Shown: piece by piece, positions 54,512 to 63,351 of the stretch
How the letters are laid out: each line of letters begins with the position of its first letter
Numbering within the stretch: position 1 is the stretch's first letter
Source: Bacteroidales bacterium
GTDB lineage: Bacteria; Bacteroidota; Bacteroidia; Bacteroidales; Azobacteroidaceae
Length of the DNA: 64,000 nt
Assembly: GCA_003851245.1 (NCBI GenBank)
Contig: BHEP01000001.1
Span: 1 to 64,000, forward strand
Direction of reading: 5' to 3'
Position numbers and translations under genes: made by a program
Notes under the pieces: model-generated
Database searches by the model: none
What the model saw: the letters and a program-made list of their open reading frames with translations, nothing else
Told to the model about the DNA's origin: nothing

Positions 54512-56551
54512 TTACCATATAGAAGCTCTATTCTGTTTGGGAACAAAAAGATTATTGCTTTCCTTTACATCGAAGGCATCATACCAGGCATCAATTTGCG
54601 GCAAAGCGGCATTAACTCGCCATTCTCCCAAGGAATGCGAATCTACTTTTGTCAATCTAAGAATCTCTTCTTTACGAAGATTGCCAGCCCACACGGTGGC
54701 ATAGCCCAAGAAGAAGCGCTGAGCAGCGGTAAATCCTAGAATAGGGCTGGGCTCTTCCTTGTCCTTTAAGCTATTATTGAATGCTTGCCAAGATACTTGA
54801 AGACCTCCATGGTCGGCAATATTTTCTCCCAGTGTGTAGCGTCCGTTGGCATGCACATCGTCTACTACAATTATATTATTAAAGAAATCTACAAGAGTTT
54901 GTGCTCTATCGTCAAAATTTTTAGCGTCTTGTGCTGTCCACCAGTCAGAAAGATTTCCATCTTTGTCGTATTGGCGACCTTGATCGTCGAACCCATGGGT
55001 CATTTCGTGTCCTATCACTACTCCAATGGCTCCATAATTCACAGCGTCGTCGGCCTCCATATTAAAAAATGGAGCTTGAAGTATGGCGGCAGGAAAACAA
55101 ATTTCGTTTGTTGCAGGATTGTAGTATGCATTGACCGTTTGTGGAGTCATATGCCACTCATTGGTATCTACGGGTTTGTCAAATTTGTCAATCATATACT
55201 CGAAATCAAATTCATTGGATGCAAGGATGTTGTGCCAGTACGATTTGGATTTGTCTATTTCTAATTTAGAATAGTCTCTCCACTGGTCGGGGTAGCCTAT
55301 TTTTACATGAAAGGCTTGCAGTTTTTCATGAGCCTTTAGTTTTGTGGAATCGCCCATCCAAGTCAAGTTATCAATTCTTTCGCCCAAGGCTGTTTGCAGG
55401 TTGCCTACCAGCGAAAGCATGCGCTCTTTGGCAGCAGGAGGGAAGTGTTTTGCCACATAAAGTTGGCCTACAGCTTCTCCAAGAGTTCCGTTCACAACAT
55501 CAACCGCACGTTTCCAGCGGGCATTAAGTTCTTCCTTTCCAGATAGTGTTTTGCCATAAAACATAAAAGAAGCCTTAGTAAAATCGTCACTTAAGAAACT
55601 GGTGGACGCATTTATTGTATTCCACGAAAGATAGTATTTAATTTCTTCCAAAGAGCAGTCTTTGATAAGCTTGCTTACTTCGGCTATGGGCTCAGCCTGT
55701 GCTAGGTTTAATTCTTTGAGCTGGCTAAGACCTATGGTTTCAAAAAACACTTTCCAATCGATGTTTGGGCTTGTTTTCTGCAATTCTTCGAGGCTTATTT
55801 TATGATAATTTTTCTCAGGTATTCGCAGGTCTTCACGAGTATAAGATTTTAGAGCCAGTTGGCTTTCTATTTTCATGATGGCTGTGGATGCGTCATTGGC
55901 TTGCGTGGAAGTATAGCCCGCAAGAGCAAAAACCTTCTCTATGTATTCTATGTATTTGCTGCTAATTTCCTTTGATCTATCATCATTTTCTAAATAATAA
56001 TCTCTGTCGCCCATATTAAAGCCCCCCTGTATGAGGTGAAAAATGTTCATCGAACTGTTTTTATCGTCGGCATACACATAAAAGCCAAAGAAAGGATTAA
56101 TGCCTTGCTTGGATAAGGAAGCTATCTTGGCCGACAATTGTTTTTTATCATTTATTGCTTCAATATCTTGTAGTTGGGCTTGCAAAGGGCTTGCACCTTC
56201 TTGGTTTAGTTTGGCACTGTCTGTGGCTATGGCATAAAGGTCGCCAATTTTCTGTGCTGCACTCTCCATAGTTTGCTCTTTTTTGGAAAGCTCTGCTATT
56301 AGGGCCTTCACTTGTTCTTGACTCGTTTCGCGGAGTTCGTCGAAAGTTCCAAAGCGCGAGAACTCGGGTTTTAGGGGATGATTATCCATCCATCCACCAC
56401 AGGCATAGCGATAGAAGTCGTCGCCAGGAACGACAGTAGTATCTAAGTTTGCTTTTTCAATTCCCTTGTTTAGTAAGGGAGTTTCTTTTGTTTGATTACA
56501 AGCTGTAATGGACATTGCAAAAATTGTTATATAAATAAATATTGTTTTCAT
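54512..56551 (-). CDS. pepO: M13-family zinc endopeptidase (PepO/neprilysin type)
   Basis: A 679-residue lipoprotein peptidase. The lipobox is SITAC at the signal end (MKTIFIYITIFAMSITAC). The zinc site HEMTH is near residue 513 (in VVIGHEMTHGFDDQG), and the third ligand is the Glu in LGENIADHGGLQVSW. NAYYNPATNEICFPAAIL upstream is the substrate-binding strand motif. The C-terminal Trp motif is close to the end. M13 enzymes cut oligopeptides up to about 5 kDa outside the inner membrane. The 5' spacer carries a tandem repeat. Confidence 0.94.
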   Translation of the reverse strand: MKTIFIYITIFAMSITACNQTKETPLLNKGIEKANLDTTVVPGDDFYRYACGGWMDNHPLKPEFSRFGTFDELRETSQEQVKALIAELSKKEQTMESAAQKIGDLYAIATDSAKLNQEGASPLQAQLQDIEAINDKKQLSAKIASLSKQGINPFFGFYVYADDKNSSMNIFHLIQGGFNMGDRDYYLENDDRSKEISSKYIEYIEKVFALAGYTSTQANDASTAIMKIESQLALKSYTREDLRIPEKNYHKISLEELQKTSPNIDWKVFFETIGLSQLKELNLAQAEPIAEVSKLIKDCSLEEIKYYLSWNTINASTSFLSDDFTKASFMFYGKTLSGKEELNARWKRAVDVVNGTLGEAVGQLYVAKHFPPAAKERMLSLVGNLQTALGERIDNLTWMGDSTKLKAHEKLQAFHVKIGYPDQWRDYSKLEIDKSKSYWHNILASNEFDFEYMIDKFDKPVDTNEWHMTPQTVNAYYNPATNEICFPAAILQAPFFNMEADDAVNYGAIGVVIGHEMTHGFDDQGRQYDKDGNLSDWWTAQDAKNFDDRAQTLVDFFNNIIVVDDVHANGRYTLGENIADHGGLQVSWQAFNNSLKDKEEPSPILGFTAAQRFFLGYATVWAGNLRKEEILRLTKVDSHSLGEWRVNAALPQIDAWYDAFDVKESNNLFVPKQNRASIW

Positions 56552-56567
56552 TTTGATTATTATTTTG

Positions 56568-56653
56568 GTTCTAATTCTGGTTCTAATTATTATTCTGGTT
56601 CTAATTATTATTCTAAATTATTGTTCTAATTATTATTCTGGTTATTATTCTGG
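56568..56653. repeat. 18-bp tandem units upstream of pepO
   Basis: GGTTCTAATTATTATTCT occurs twice in perfect form. Degenerate and partial copies flank it (GGTTCTAATTCT before, GTTCTAATTATTATTCT and GGTTATTATTCT after). The array fills nearly all the DNA between the second ABC-F stop (56656) and the pepO ATG (56551). Confidence 0.88.
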
Positions 56654-56655
56654 TT

Positions 56656-58620
56656 TTAGTTACTACTGTCGTTTTGCAACAATTCTAGTTCTGACGTTAG
56701 ATTACTCCATTGTTCCATAGTTTGTTCTATTTGGGTTTGTATATTGGTGTGTTCTACTACCAGCTTCAAGTCGGAGGCAGCTTCAGAATCTGTCAGTTGT
56801 ATCTCTATATTTTTTATTTTATCCTCCAATGTTTCAATAAGACCTTCTGTTTGTTCTATTTTTTTCTCCAAGCGTTTGAAGGCTCTTTGTTGCTCTTTGC
56901 GTTCTTCATACGAAAGCTTGGCATCTATTTTCTCCCCATTATTATTGTTTACCTCTTGATTTTCTTTGGGAGTAATGAGGGAGTTTGCCTTTTTTTCTAG
57001 CTCAGAAAAATTCTGCATCTTCTTTTTTTGCAGAAATTCATAAATACCGCCTAGGTGCTCAATTACTTTTTTGTCGCCAAACTCATACACCTTATCTACC
57101 AGTCCTTCCAAGAAATCCCTGTCGTGCGACACCAGGATGATGGTGCCTTCAAATTCTCTTAGCGCTTCTTTTAATATGTCCTTGGTTTTCATGTCAAGGT
57201 GGTTTGTGGGCTCATCAAGGATTAAGAGGTTTACAGGCTCTAGTAGGAGCTTTATCATGGCGAGTCTGGTTCGTTCGCCACCAGAAAGCACAGCCACTTT
57301 TTTGTCGGAAGCTTCACCGCCAAACATAAATGCGCCGAGAATATCGCGTATTTTACTTCGTATATCACCGACGGCTACATTATCTATGGTTTCAAATACG
57401 GAGAGTTTTTCGTCCATCACATCGGCCTGATTTTGGGCAAAATATCCTATTTTAACATTGTGTCCCAATTGTAGCTTCCCTGCATAATCAATTTCCTGCA
57501 TTATGCACTTGACGAGTGTAGATTTTCCCTCACCATTTTTTCCTACAAACGCCACTTTTTCGCCTCTATTGATTGTTAGGCTGGCATTGGCAAACACCAA
57601 ATGCTTGTCGTAGGTTTTCGCCAAATTTTCGGTAATGATGGGATAGGCTCCAGAGCGAGGGGCGGGAGGGAATTTTAGTCGTAAAGCGGCATTATCTTCC
57701 TCGTCGACTTCTATTCTATCTATCTTGTCTAGCTGCTTGATTCGGCTTTGCACCTGCACCGATTTTGTCGATTTGTATCTAAATCTTTCTATAAAAGCCT
57801 CGGTATCGCCTATTTGTTTTTGCTGATTCTCAAAGGCTCTTTGCTGTTGCTCCCGCCTTTCTTTTCTAAGCACAACATACTTAGAGTAGTTTACCCGATA
57901 GTCGTAGACCTTTCCCAGGGATATTTCTATGGTTCTTTGAGTGACGGCATCTATAAAAGCCTTGTCGTGCGAAACCAAAATCACTGCATTGGAGCGGATG
58001 GCAAGAAAATTTTCTAGCCACTGTATGGATTCTATATCGAGGTGGTTGGTGGGTTCGTCGAGAAGTAAGATGTCGGGCCTGCGCAGCAAGAGCTTGGCAA
58101 GTTCGATACGCATGCGCCAGCCCCCACTAAACTCACTTGTAGGCCTCTCGAAATCGCTTCTTTGAAAACCTAAGCCAATGAGTGTTCTTTCTACCTCTGC
58201 CTGAAAATTTCCACCACCCTCCATCAGCAATTGCTCGTTGAGATGCGAAAGTTTGTCTATAAGCTTATGGTAAGATGCTGTTTCATAGTCTGTGCGGCTG
58301 GCTAGTTCATTTTGAAGGGAGCATATTTTATTCTCCATTTCTTGTATATGCTCAAAAGCCAGAGAGGCTTCTTCAATAACTTTTTTGTCGTCACAAACCT
58401 TCATTTGCTGAGCCAAATATCCTATGGTAACATCCTTGGGCATAGATACTCTGCCACTACTGGGCTCGCTGAGTCCTGCAAAAATTTTTAGCAAGGTACT
58501 TTTGCCGGCACCATTTTTTCCAACCAATGCAATTCTATCTTTCTTATCGACAACGAAACTTATTTCGTCAAGTAGAGTAAAACCACCAAAAGCAACACTT
58601 AATTTTTCTGCAGAAAACAT
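56656..58620 (-). CDS. ABC-F ribosome-associated ATPase (copy 2)
   Basis: A 654-residue paralogue of the protein at 44035-45648, similar over the first 535 residues, including GKNGAGKST, FSGGWRMR, LSGGERTR and two DEPTNHLD motifs. It differs by an extra C-terminal section of about 110 residues containing a charged coiled coil (RKEQQRAFKRLEKKIEQTE), as in the longer Uup/EF-type ABC-F proteins. It very probably acts at the ribosome. The 3' end and the pepO start are separated only by the tandem repeat. Confidence 0.92.
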   Translation of the reverse strand: MFSAEKLSVAFGGFTLLDEISFVVDKKDRIALVGKNGAGKSTLLKIFAGLSEPSSGRVSMPKDVTIGYLAQQMKVCDDKKVIEEASLAFEHIQEMENKICSLQNELASRTDYETASYHKLIDKLSHLNEQLLMEGGGNFQAEVERTLIGLGFQRSDFERPTSEFSGGWRMRIELAKLLLRRPDILLLDEPTNHLDIESIQWLENFLAIRSNAVILVSHDKAFIDAVTQRTIEISLGKVYDYRVNYSKYVVLRKERREQQQRAFENQQKQIGDTEAFIERFRYKSTKSVQVQSRIKQLDKIDRIEVDEEDNAALRLKFPPAPRSGAYPIITENLAKTYDKHLVFANASLTINRGEKVAFVGKNGEGKSTLVKCIMQEIDYAGKLQLGHNVKIGYFAQNQADVMDEKLSVFETIDNVAVGDIRSKIRDILGAFMFGGEASDKKVAVLSGGERTRLAMIKLLLEPVNLLILDEPTNHLDMKTKDILKEALREFEGTIILVSHDRDFLEGLVDKVYEFGDKKVIEHLGGIYEFLQKKKMQNFSELEKKANSLITPKENQEVNNNNGEKIDAKLSYEERKEQQRAFKRLEKKIEQTEGLIETLEDKIKNIEIQLTDSEAASDLKLVVEHTNIQTQIEQTMEQWSNLTSELELLQNDSSN

Positions 58621-58689
58621 TTACAAAATGATTATATATGATAAAGTAATGAAATGAAATAAAGAACAGGGGCTAAATTAGGGGAGTAT

Positions 58690-59595
58690 TTACCAAAGCT
58701 TGGCAGGATATTCGCCAGCCTCTATGAGCGCATGTATTTTTTGAACTACGCCCTCCCTATCTTCGGCATAGGTCACTCCAAACCATTTGGAGGAAGTATC
58801 CAATACCTTTACTGTAACTTTTTTGCTGACAATAAGATTATTTACCACCAAGGGGATAAAAAATTCAGCCTTTAGATTCTCCTTATTTTCTTCTAAGAAT
58901 ATTGAAAAATCATTTTCGGAATATTGAAAATATTCTGGAGTAAAGCCCCACATATTCATAGACACGGGAGTATTTTCTTCCAAGGGCTGCATTGTCTCCT
59001 TATAGTCTTTGTATTTGATTTGTCCGTCGCTGTCTCTGACAACGAAAGTGCGTTCCACAACAGAGCTAAGGCATCCCTTGTCATCTTTTTCGCAAACTCC
59101 TCTTGCCACCGATCCGCTTTCAGATAGTGTGTTACCCACTCTGTAGCCTATCATGCAATAGTCATTTTGCTTTCCTTGCATTGTTAGCAAATAATCTGCC
59201 AATACCTTGAAGCTTTCCCTACCATAGAAATCATCGGCATTGATTACGGCAAAGGGCTCTTTGATAACATCTTTGCCCATCATCACCGCATGATTGGTAC
59301 CCCAGGGTTTGCTTCTTTCAGGATTTACCACAAAACCCTTGGGTAGGTGGTCGAGTTCCTGAAAAACCAATTCTACAGCAATTTGCCCCTGATATTTTTT
59401 TATAATTTTGTCACGAAAATCTTGTTCAAAAGAACGACGAATAACAAATACTACTTTTCCAAATCCGCTCCTTATGGCATCGTAGATGGAATAGTCCATA
59501 ATAGTTTCTCCATTGGGTCCTAGGCCATCAAGTTGCTTGAGTCCTCCATATCGGCTACCCATGCCTGCTGCAAGTACAAATAATGTAGGTTTCAT
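58690..59595 (-). CDS. Sugar-phosphate nucleotidyltransferase
   Basis: A 301-residue NTP-transferase. The nucleotide-binding signature is VLAAGMGSRYGGLKQLDGLGP at the N-terminus (residues 7-27) with the Lys in GGLKQL. The metal-binding Asp is in AVINADDFYGRESF. PWGTNHAVMMGKDV matches the substrate region of hexose-1-phosphate and related uridylyl- or guanylyl-transferases. Candidates include N-acetylmuramate-1-phosphate uridylyltransferase and NDP-hexose synthases. Substrate cannot be chosen by eye. The gene is alone between the ABC-F gene and a decayed sigma fragment. Confidence 0.82.
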   Translation of the reverse strand: MKPTLFVLAAGMGSRYGGLKQLDGLGPNGETIMDYSIYDAIRSGFGKVVFVIRRSFEQDFRDKIIKKYQGQIAVELVFQELDHLPKGFVVNPERSKPWGTNHAVMMGKDVIKEPFAVINADDFYGRESFKVLADYLLTMQGKQNDYCMIGYRVGNTLSESGSVARGVCEKDDKGCLSSVVERTFVVRDSDGQIKYKDYKETMQPLEENTPVSMNMWGFTPEYFQYSENDFSIFLEENKENLKAEFFIPLVVNNLIVSKKVTVKVLDTSSKWFGVTYAEDREGVVQKIHALIEAGEYPAKLW

Positions 59596-59695
59596 GTTTA
59601 TGCTTCTTTATTTTATCGTTTTAATATAAACCTCAAAGATAAGATTATTTATCTAATAAAATAGGAAAAAGAGCCCATGAAACAAAAAAAATATT

Positions 59696-59881
59696 GTGAG
59701 TTTTGTTTCATTGCGTACCTACCGCATTGCTTTCGAAAGAAACAGATTTGAGAATATGACTTATGCCCAGATTGCATTAGACTTAGGGGTATCTAGCAAA
59801 ACAATTGATTACAGAATAACTCAAGCTCTAAAAATTCTCCTTCGCGAACTTAAGGATGTATACAATTTAAGTGCTCTATAA
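59696..59881 (+). pseudogene. ECF sigma-factor region 4 fragment
   Basis: Only the C-terminal DNA-binding part of a sigma-70 factor is present: RFENMTYAQIALDLGVSSKTIDYRI, with the recognition helix SKTIDYRITQALKILLREL. Region 2 is missing and there is no ATG; the frame starts at a GTG. The fragment is likely the end of a former ECF sigma gene. Its orientation is opposite to both neighbours. Confidence 0.75.
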
Positions 59882-60016
59882 AGTTTTAGGTGGGTAATCA
59901 AAAAAAGCTTGCATTCTCAATTATTAGACTGTTCACTTTCTAATTACTATATACACATTTCTTAATAGTTGTTGAATTAAAATGTAAAAGCAGCTGAATT
60001 TTGATTAATAATTAGC

Positions 60017-60895
60017 CTACATATCAAATATGACTCCCATTCCTAGCGGATAAATTTTGGGGCCTTTATTTTTCTCAAAGAGAGGCCAAGGCGCATAGTT
60101 GGTATAGAACCTTACACTTCCTATTCCTACCTGAAACCAAAGTCTTGCAGATAAGGGCACTAAATTGAGACTGCGCCCCATGTTTTCTTTAATTTTATTG
60201 CCGCTTATTTCATATTCAACCTGCGATTTGGAATAGCATCTGAGGTAGGCAACCATTCCTGCGGAGATATAAAAGTCGTGCCTGTCCTGCAGCTTTGTTT
60301 GGTATTCGAGAAGTAAGGGCACTGTCAAATGATAGGTCAGCCATTTGCTAGACTTGTATTGCCTACCTTGGGGATCATCGACAAATTGACTAAGTCCATC
60401 AATGGATGTTAGTGCCTTATTTCCTTGAAAATGATAGCGCGACCAATCTATTCCCAAACCTGTAACCATCAGCCAATGCTCTCCATCGAGTGAGATATTG
60501 TAATCCATCAGATTGAGGATTATGTTGTACGACTTTTCTCTTTTTAGATCGGCATCCTCCAAATTTGCAAGATTGAGCAGTCCTATGCCGAATCCTTCCC
60601 AGTGTGCATTAAGATCCCTGCTCTGGCGCTTATTTCTATTTTCCCAGCTGAAAACAAATTTGAAATTGGATCCATCTTGTTTTATTTTGCTCTCCTGTTC
60701 TCCCATCTGAGAACTTATGTGGTCAAACATCTTATTTTCTATGTTCGCAATTCTAATAATTTCGTCTTTTTCGGAAATTGTAATTGATTTGCCCCTATAA
60801 TTTATGACAGTATCTGCAGGATTGACTATTTCATTGGCACTTGTTACAAGGGAATGAAAAAAAATAGCCATGAGAATAAAAAATGTAGTTTTCAT
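60017..60895 (-). CDS. Outer-membrane beta-barrel protein of an ECF-sigma operon
   Basis: A 292-residue exported protein with signal peptide (MKTTFFILMAIFFHSLVTSA). A 60-residue helical linker precedes a barrel of about eight amphipathic strands (for example FGIGLLNLANLED, LSARLWFQVGIGSVRFYTNY). It ends in GMGVIFDM with an aromatic residue near the end. It resembles the porin-like OmpA/OmpW-type proteins found as the last gene of small sigma-factor operons in Bacteroidales. Precise family unknown. Confidence 0.75.
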   Translation of the reverse strand: MKTTFFILMAIFFHSLVTSANEIVNPADTVINYRGKSITISEKDEIIRIANIENKMFDHISSQMGEQESKIKQDGSNFKFVFSWENRNKRQSRDLNAHWEGFGIGLLNLANLEDADLKREKSYNIILNLMDYNISLDGEHWLMVTGLGIDWSRYHFQGNKALTSIDGLSQFVDDPQGRQYKSSKWLTYHLTVPLLLEYQTKLQDRHDFYISAGMVAYLRCYSKSQVEYEISGNKIKENMGRSLNLVPLSARLWFQVGIGSVRFYTNYAPWPLFEKNKGPKIYPLGMGVIFDM

Positions 60896-60922
60896 TTTTA
60901 AATTTTTAGTTTATTGTATCGA

Positions 60923-61411
60923 TTATAATTTTATCCTTTTCTTATTCACAAAAATGAACAGATCTTTGAGTTTTTCCAATTCAGCTTCCAGTTCTTGGGG
61001 GGGGAAATCGCCTTTAAGATAAATCAGATAAATCTTTTTAGACTTGTTTTTGTAGAGTACATAGCGGTATTCGCCATTTCCCCTCTCTTTGACAAGTACG
61101 TAATAAGCAGTTTCGACCATTCCATTTTTTTTAGATTCCACGATTTTTTCACCATTTAGGCAATCTATTTCCAAGGCCATGTCTATTCTTATCTCCGCTT
61201 CGCTTGTTCTGGGCAATGCAAGGCTTTTATAAAAATTAATTTTTGTGTTTTTATCCAACACATCAGTGCCCAATTGTACCAAAGTAGAACCTTCCAACTT
61301 CCCAAATTCGCTAAAAATTTTGCTGATTTCTAAATTTTCTTGCCCCTTCAGTATTACGATGTGCAAGAATAAGCACATCATCACTGCTGTTATCTTCGCA
61401 TGTATTTTCAT
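60923..61411 (-). CDS. Small exported protein of the ECF-sigma operon
   Basis: A 162-residue protein with a signal peptide (MKIHAKITAVMMCLFLHIVILKG) and a compact alpha/beta mature domain. It starts EISKIFSEFGKLEGSTLVQL and ends in a long helix (LEAELEKLKDLFIFVNKKR). It recalls the DUF4252/DUF6108 type proteins located beside ECF sigma genes in Bacteroidetes; I am unsure which. It is 27 bp upstream of the barrel gene and 10 bp downstream of the next gene, so these four genes form one operon. Confidence 0.65.
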   Translation of the reverse strand: MKIHAKITAVMMCLFLHIVILKGQENLEISKIFSEFGKLEGSTLVQLGTDVLDKNTKINFYKSLALPRTSEAEIRIDMALEIDCLNGEKIVESKKNGMVETAYYVLVKERGNGEYRYVLYKNKSKKIYLIYLKGDFPPQELEAELEKLKDLFIFVNKKRIKL

Positions 61412-61421
61412 TTTGTGTTAA

Positions 61422-61871
61422 TTAGAGTCCAAAAGATTCAAGCATACTAATTTGATCATCCAAAAAATCTTGATCCAAGTAGGTAATATCTTCTATAGAA
61501 AGTAGAGCTTTAGACTGAATTGTTTTGAGGTCTTTGTATAGAGCTCCATTGATATAGACGGAGGATATTGTAGCCTTGTTTTCGCTAGAAAAAAAACGTG
61601 ATTGAATCATTATGCAGACAAAGATACTTGAAGCCACAGCTGCTATCTTCCATCCTAGGAAGTCAAACCTTCTTGTTATTTTTATTTTATCCTCTAGCGG
61701 TATATTTTCCTTCTCGTTTATCTTTTCACTTAAATATACAAACATGGGTTTATATATTTGTAGAGAAGCGGGGATATTTTCCTGAGAGAAAAAGACTCTT
61801 AGCCTTTGTTCTTCAGCAAGAGAACTCTCTCCATCAAAATATTTTTCTAAAACTTTTTCTATTGAGTCCAT
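61422..61871 (-). CDS. Putative anti-sigma factor
   Basis: A 149-residue protein. An N-terminal soluble segment (MDSIEKVLEKYFDGESSLAEEQRLRVFF) resembles the anti-sigma N-terminal domain common in Bacteroidota (KYFDGETSxEEE). A single membrane helix (IAAVASSIFVCIMIQSRFF) and a short periplasmic tail follow. It begins 11 bp after the sigma gene stop. This order and architecture fit an anti-sigma factor for the ECF sigma at 61883. Confidence 0.75.
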   Translation of the reverse strand: MDSIEKVLEKYFDGESSLAEEQRLRVFFSQENIPASLQIYKPMFVYLSEKINEKENIPLEDKIKITRRFDFLGWKIAAVASSIFVCIMIQSRFFSSENKATISSVYINGALYKDLKTIQSKALLSIEDITYLDQDFLDDQISMLESFGL

Positions 61872-61882
61872 GTTTTTCTTGT

Positions 61883-62392
61883 TTATTTGTTCCTTCTATA
61901 TTGGTCTAAGTGTAGGAATTGCTCCCTCACTTTTTTTCTTGCTCTCGATAGGTTCATACTCACAGCACTCACTTTAGTGCCAGTGATGGCCGCTATCTCC
62001 TCCAGTTCGTAGGCTTCTATGTCTCGCATAGAAATTATTATCCTTTGAAGATCGGGCAGGGAGTCAATAATTTTCCTTACGATATTTACAGCATCTTTCA
62101 ATTCTGCATTTGAATATGGAGAGACATTTTCGCAATTCAGCTTGTCAATTTCTGAATTATACATCCATTGTTTGGCTCTCCATTTATCAATGCAGGCATT
62201 TTTGCATATGAGCATAACATAGGCATCAAGCTTGGGCTGTTTTTCCAAATCCCCTCTATTGCTCCACAATTTGAGCAAGGTTTCTTGGCTTACATCCTCA
62301 GCATCCTCTTCGTCGCCCAATATTTTGAGGGCCAATCGAAATATTTTCCCTCTAAGCGGAAGTATTTTAATTTTGAATTGCTGTAGCTCCAT
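61883..62392 (-). CDS. ECF-type RNA polymerase sigma factor
   Basis: A 169-residue sigma-70 ECF protein. Region 2: RLALKILGDEEDAEDVSQETLLKLWSNR, then YVMLICKNACIDKWRAKQ. Region 4: SLPDLQRIIISMRDIEAYELEEIAAI and the recognition helix TKVSAVSMNLSRARKKV. It opens the operon sigma - anti-sigma - small exported protein - barrel protein. An autoregulated envelope-stress or cell-surface signal is the typical task of such operons. Confidence 0.92.
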   Translation of the reverse strand: MELQQFKIKILPLRGKIFRLALKILGDEEDAEDVSQETLLKLWSNRGDLEKQPKLDAYVMLICKNACIDKWRAKQWMYNSEIDKLNCENVSPYSNAELKDAVNIVRKIIDSLPDLQRIIISMRDIEAYELEEIAAITGTKVSAVSMNLSRARKKVREQFLHLDQYRRNK

Positions 62393-62470
62393 ACATTAAG
62401 ATAACGTACCAATGGAAAATTTATAACATCAGAATGGGTTTTTTAACAAGTGTAGGTATAAAACAAAAAA

Positions 62471-62491
62471 AGAGGACTTAAAAAGTCCTCT
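62471..62491 (-). terminator. Terminator after the initiator tRNA
   Basis: AGAGGACTT (62471-62479) and AAGTCCTCT (62483-62491) form a perfect 9-bp stem. On the minus strand it is followed by a T-run (TTTTTTTG). Confidence 0.88.
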
Positions 62492-62500
62492 TTCATTTTG

Positions 62501-62573
<73 letters not shown>

Positions 62574-62643
62574 GTATTGTGAGTGCAAAGGTAGTGCTTT
62601 ATTTTTATAAACAAAATATTTCCGAAGTTTTTTTACTTTATTA

Positions 62644-62674
62644 TTGTCTTGCAGCTCTTTTTGTCGTATTTTTG
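62644..62674 (+). promoter_or_regulatory. Promoter of the TetR gene
   Basis: TTG (62644-62646) and TATTTTTG (62667-62674) with a 20-bp gap match the -33/-7 consensus. Transcription would start near 62681, which rules out the long ORF start at 62644 and supports the ATG at 62716. Confidence 0.65.
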
Positions 62675-62715
62675 CACAGTATTTACGAGAATGTGCAAAA
62701 AGAATACTACTTTCT

Positions 62716-63300
62716 ATGTCTAAAACGAGAGATAATTTAATTGAGGTCGCCCGACAACTGTTTGCAAAATCAGGTGTCGACAATACTACTATGAATGATA
62801 TTGCTCAAGCTTCAAAGAAAGGTAGGCGCACTTTGTACACTTATTTTAAGAATAAGAAGGGTGTCTATCATGCGGTGATAGCTTCCGAATTGGATAAACT
62901 TTATATTGCCTTGCAGTCGGTGGTGGATAGAGATTTGTCGGCAGACGAAAAATTATTATTGTTTATCAATGTTCGTTTTGAGATACTTAAAGAGGTTGTT
63001 TTTAGAAATGGCACTTTGAGGGGCAATTTCTTTAGGGACATTTGGCGGGTAGAGAATGTAAGGAAAGACTTCGACTTGCTGGAAATAGAATTTATAAAAA
63101 ATATATTGGATGATGGAGTGGATGAGGACTTGTTTGCAATTCCAAATTCCGAGGTGACGGCAGAGATTCTACATCATGCCTTCAAGGGTTTGGAAGTTCC
63201 ATACATACGTGGTATAATGAGTGGCTTTTGGACCCTGAGAGATGGGAAAATAGAAGACGTTATACACCTATTATTTAATGGAATCAAGAAAAACAAATAA
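62716..63300 (+). CDS. TetR-family transcriptional regulator
   Basis: A 194-residue regulator. The N-terminal HTH is DNLIEVARQLFAKSGVDNTTMNDIAQASKKGRRTLYTYFKNK (residues about 5-48), the classic TetR_N pattern. The C-terminal helical domain senses an unknown ligand. It lies 51 bp upstream of fabG, so it may control fatty-acid synthesis in the way FabR/FadR-like TetR proteins do. A tandem repeat spans its stop codon. Confidence 0.9.
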   Translation: MSKTRDNLIEVARQLFAKSGVDNTTMNDIAQASKKGRRTLYTYFKNKKGVYHAVIASELDKLYIALQSVVDRDLSADEKLLLFINVRFEILKEVVFRNGTLRGNFFRDIWRVENVRKDFDLLEIEFIKNILDDGVDEDLFAIPNSEVTAEILHHAFKGLEVPYIRGIMSGFWTLRDGKIEDVIHLLFNGIKKNK

Positions 63301-63339
63301 TTGTGAATTAAATAATTGTGAATTATAAATTACTGAATT
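63295..63339. repeat. Three 15-bp tandem units on the TetR gene stop
   Basis: AAATAATTGTGAATT occurs twice unchanged (63295-63309, 63310-63324), followed by ATAAATTACTGAATT (63325-63339). The TAA stop of the TetR gene (63298-63300) is in the first unit. Confidence 0.9.
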
Positions 63340-63351
63340 AAAATATAAGCA

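Noticed and set aside
62644-62715. Upstream start of the TetR regulator
   Set aside because: A good -33/-7 promoter lies in this stretch, so it is not translated.
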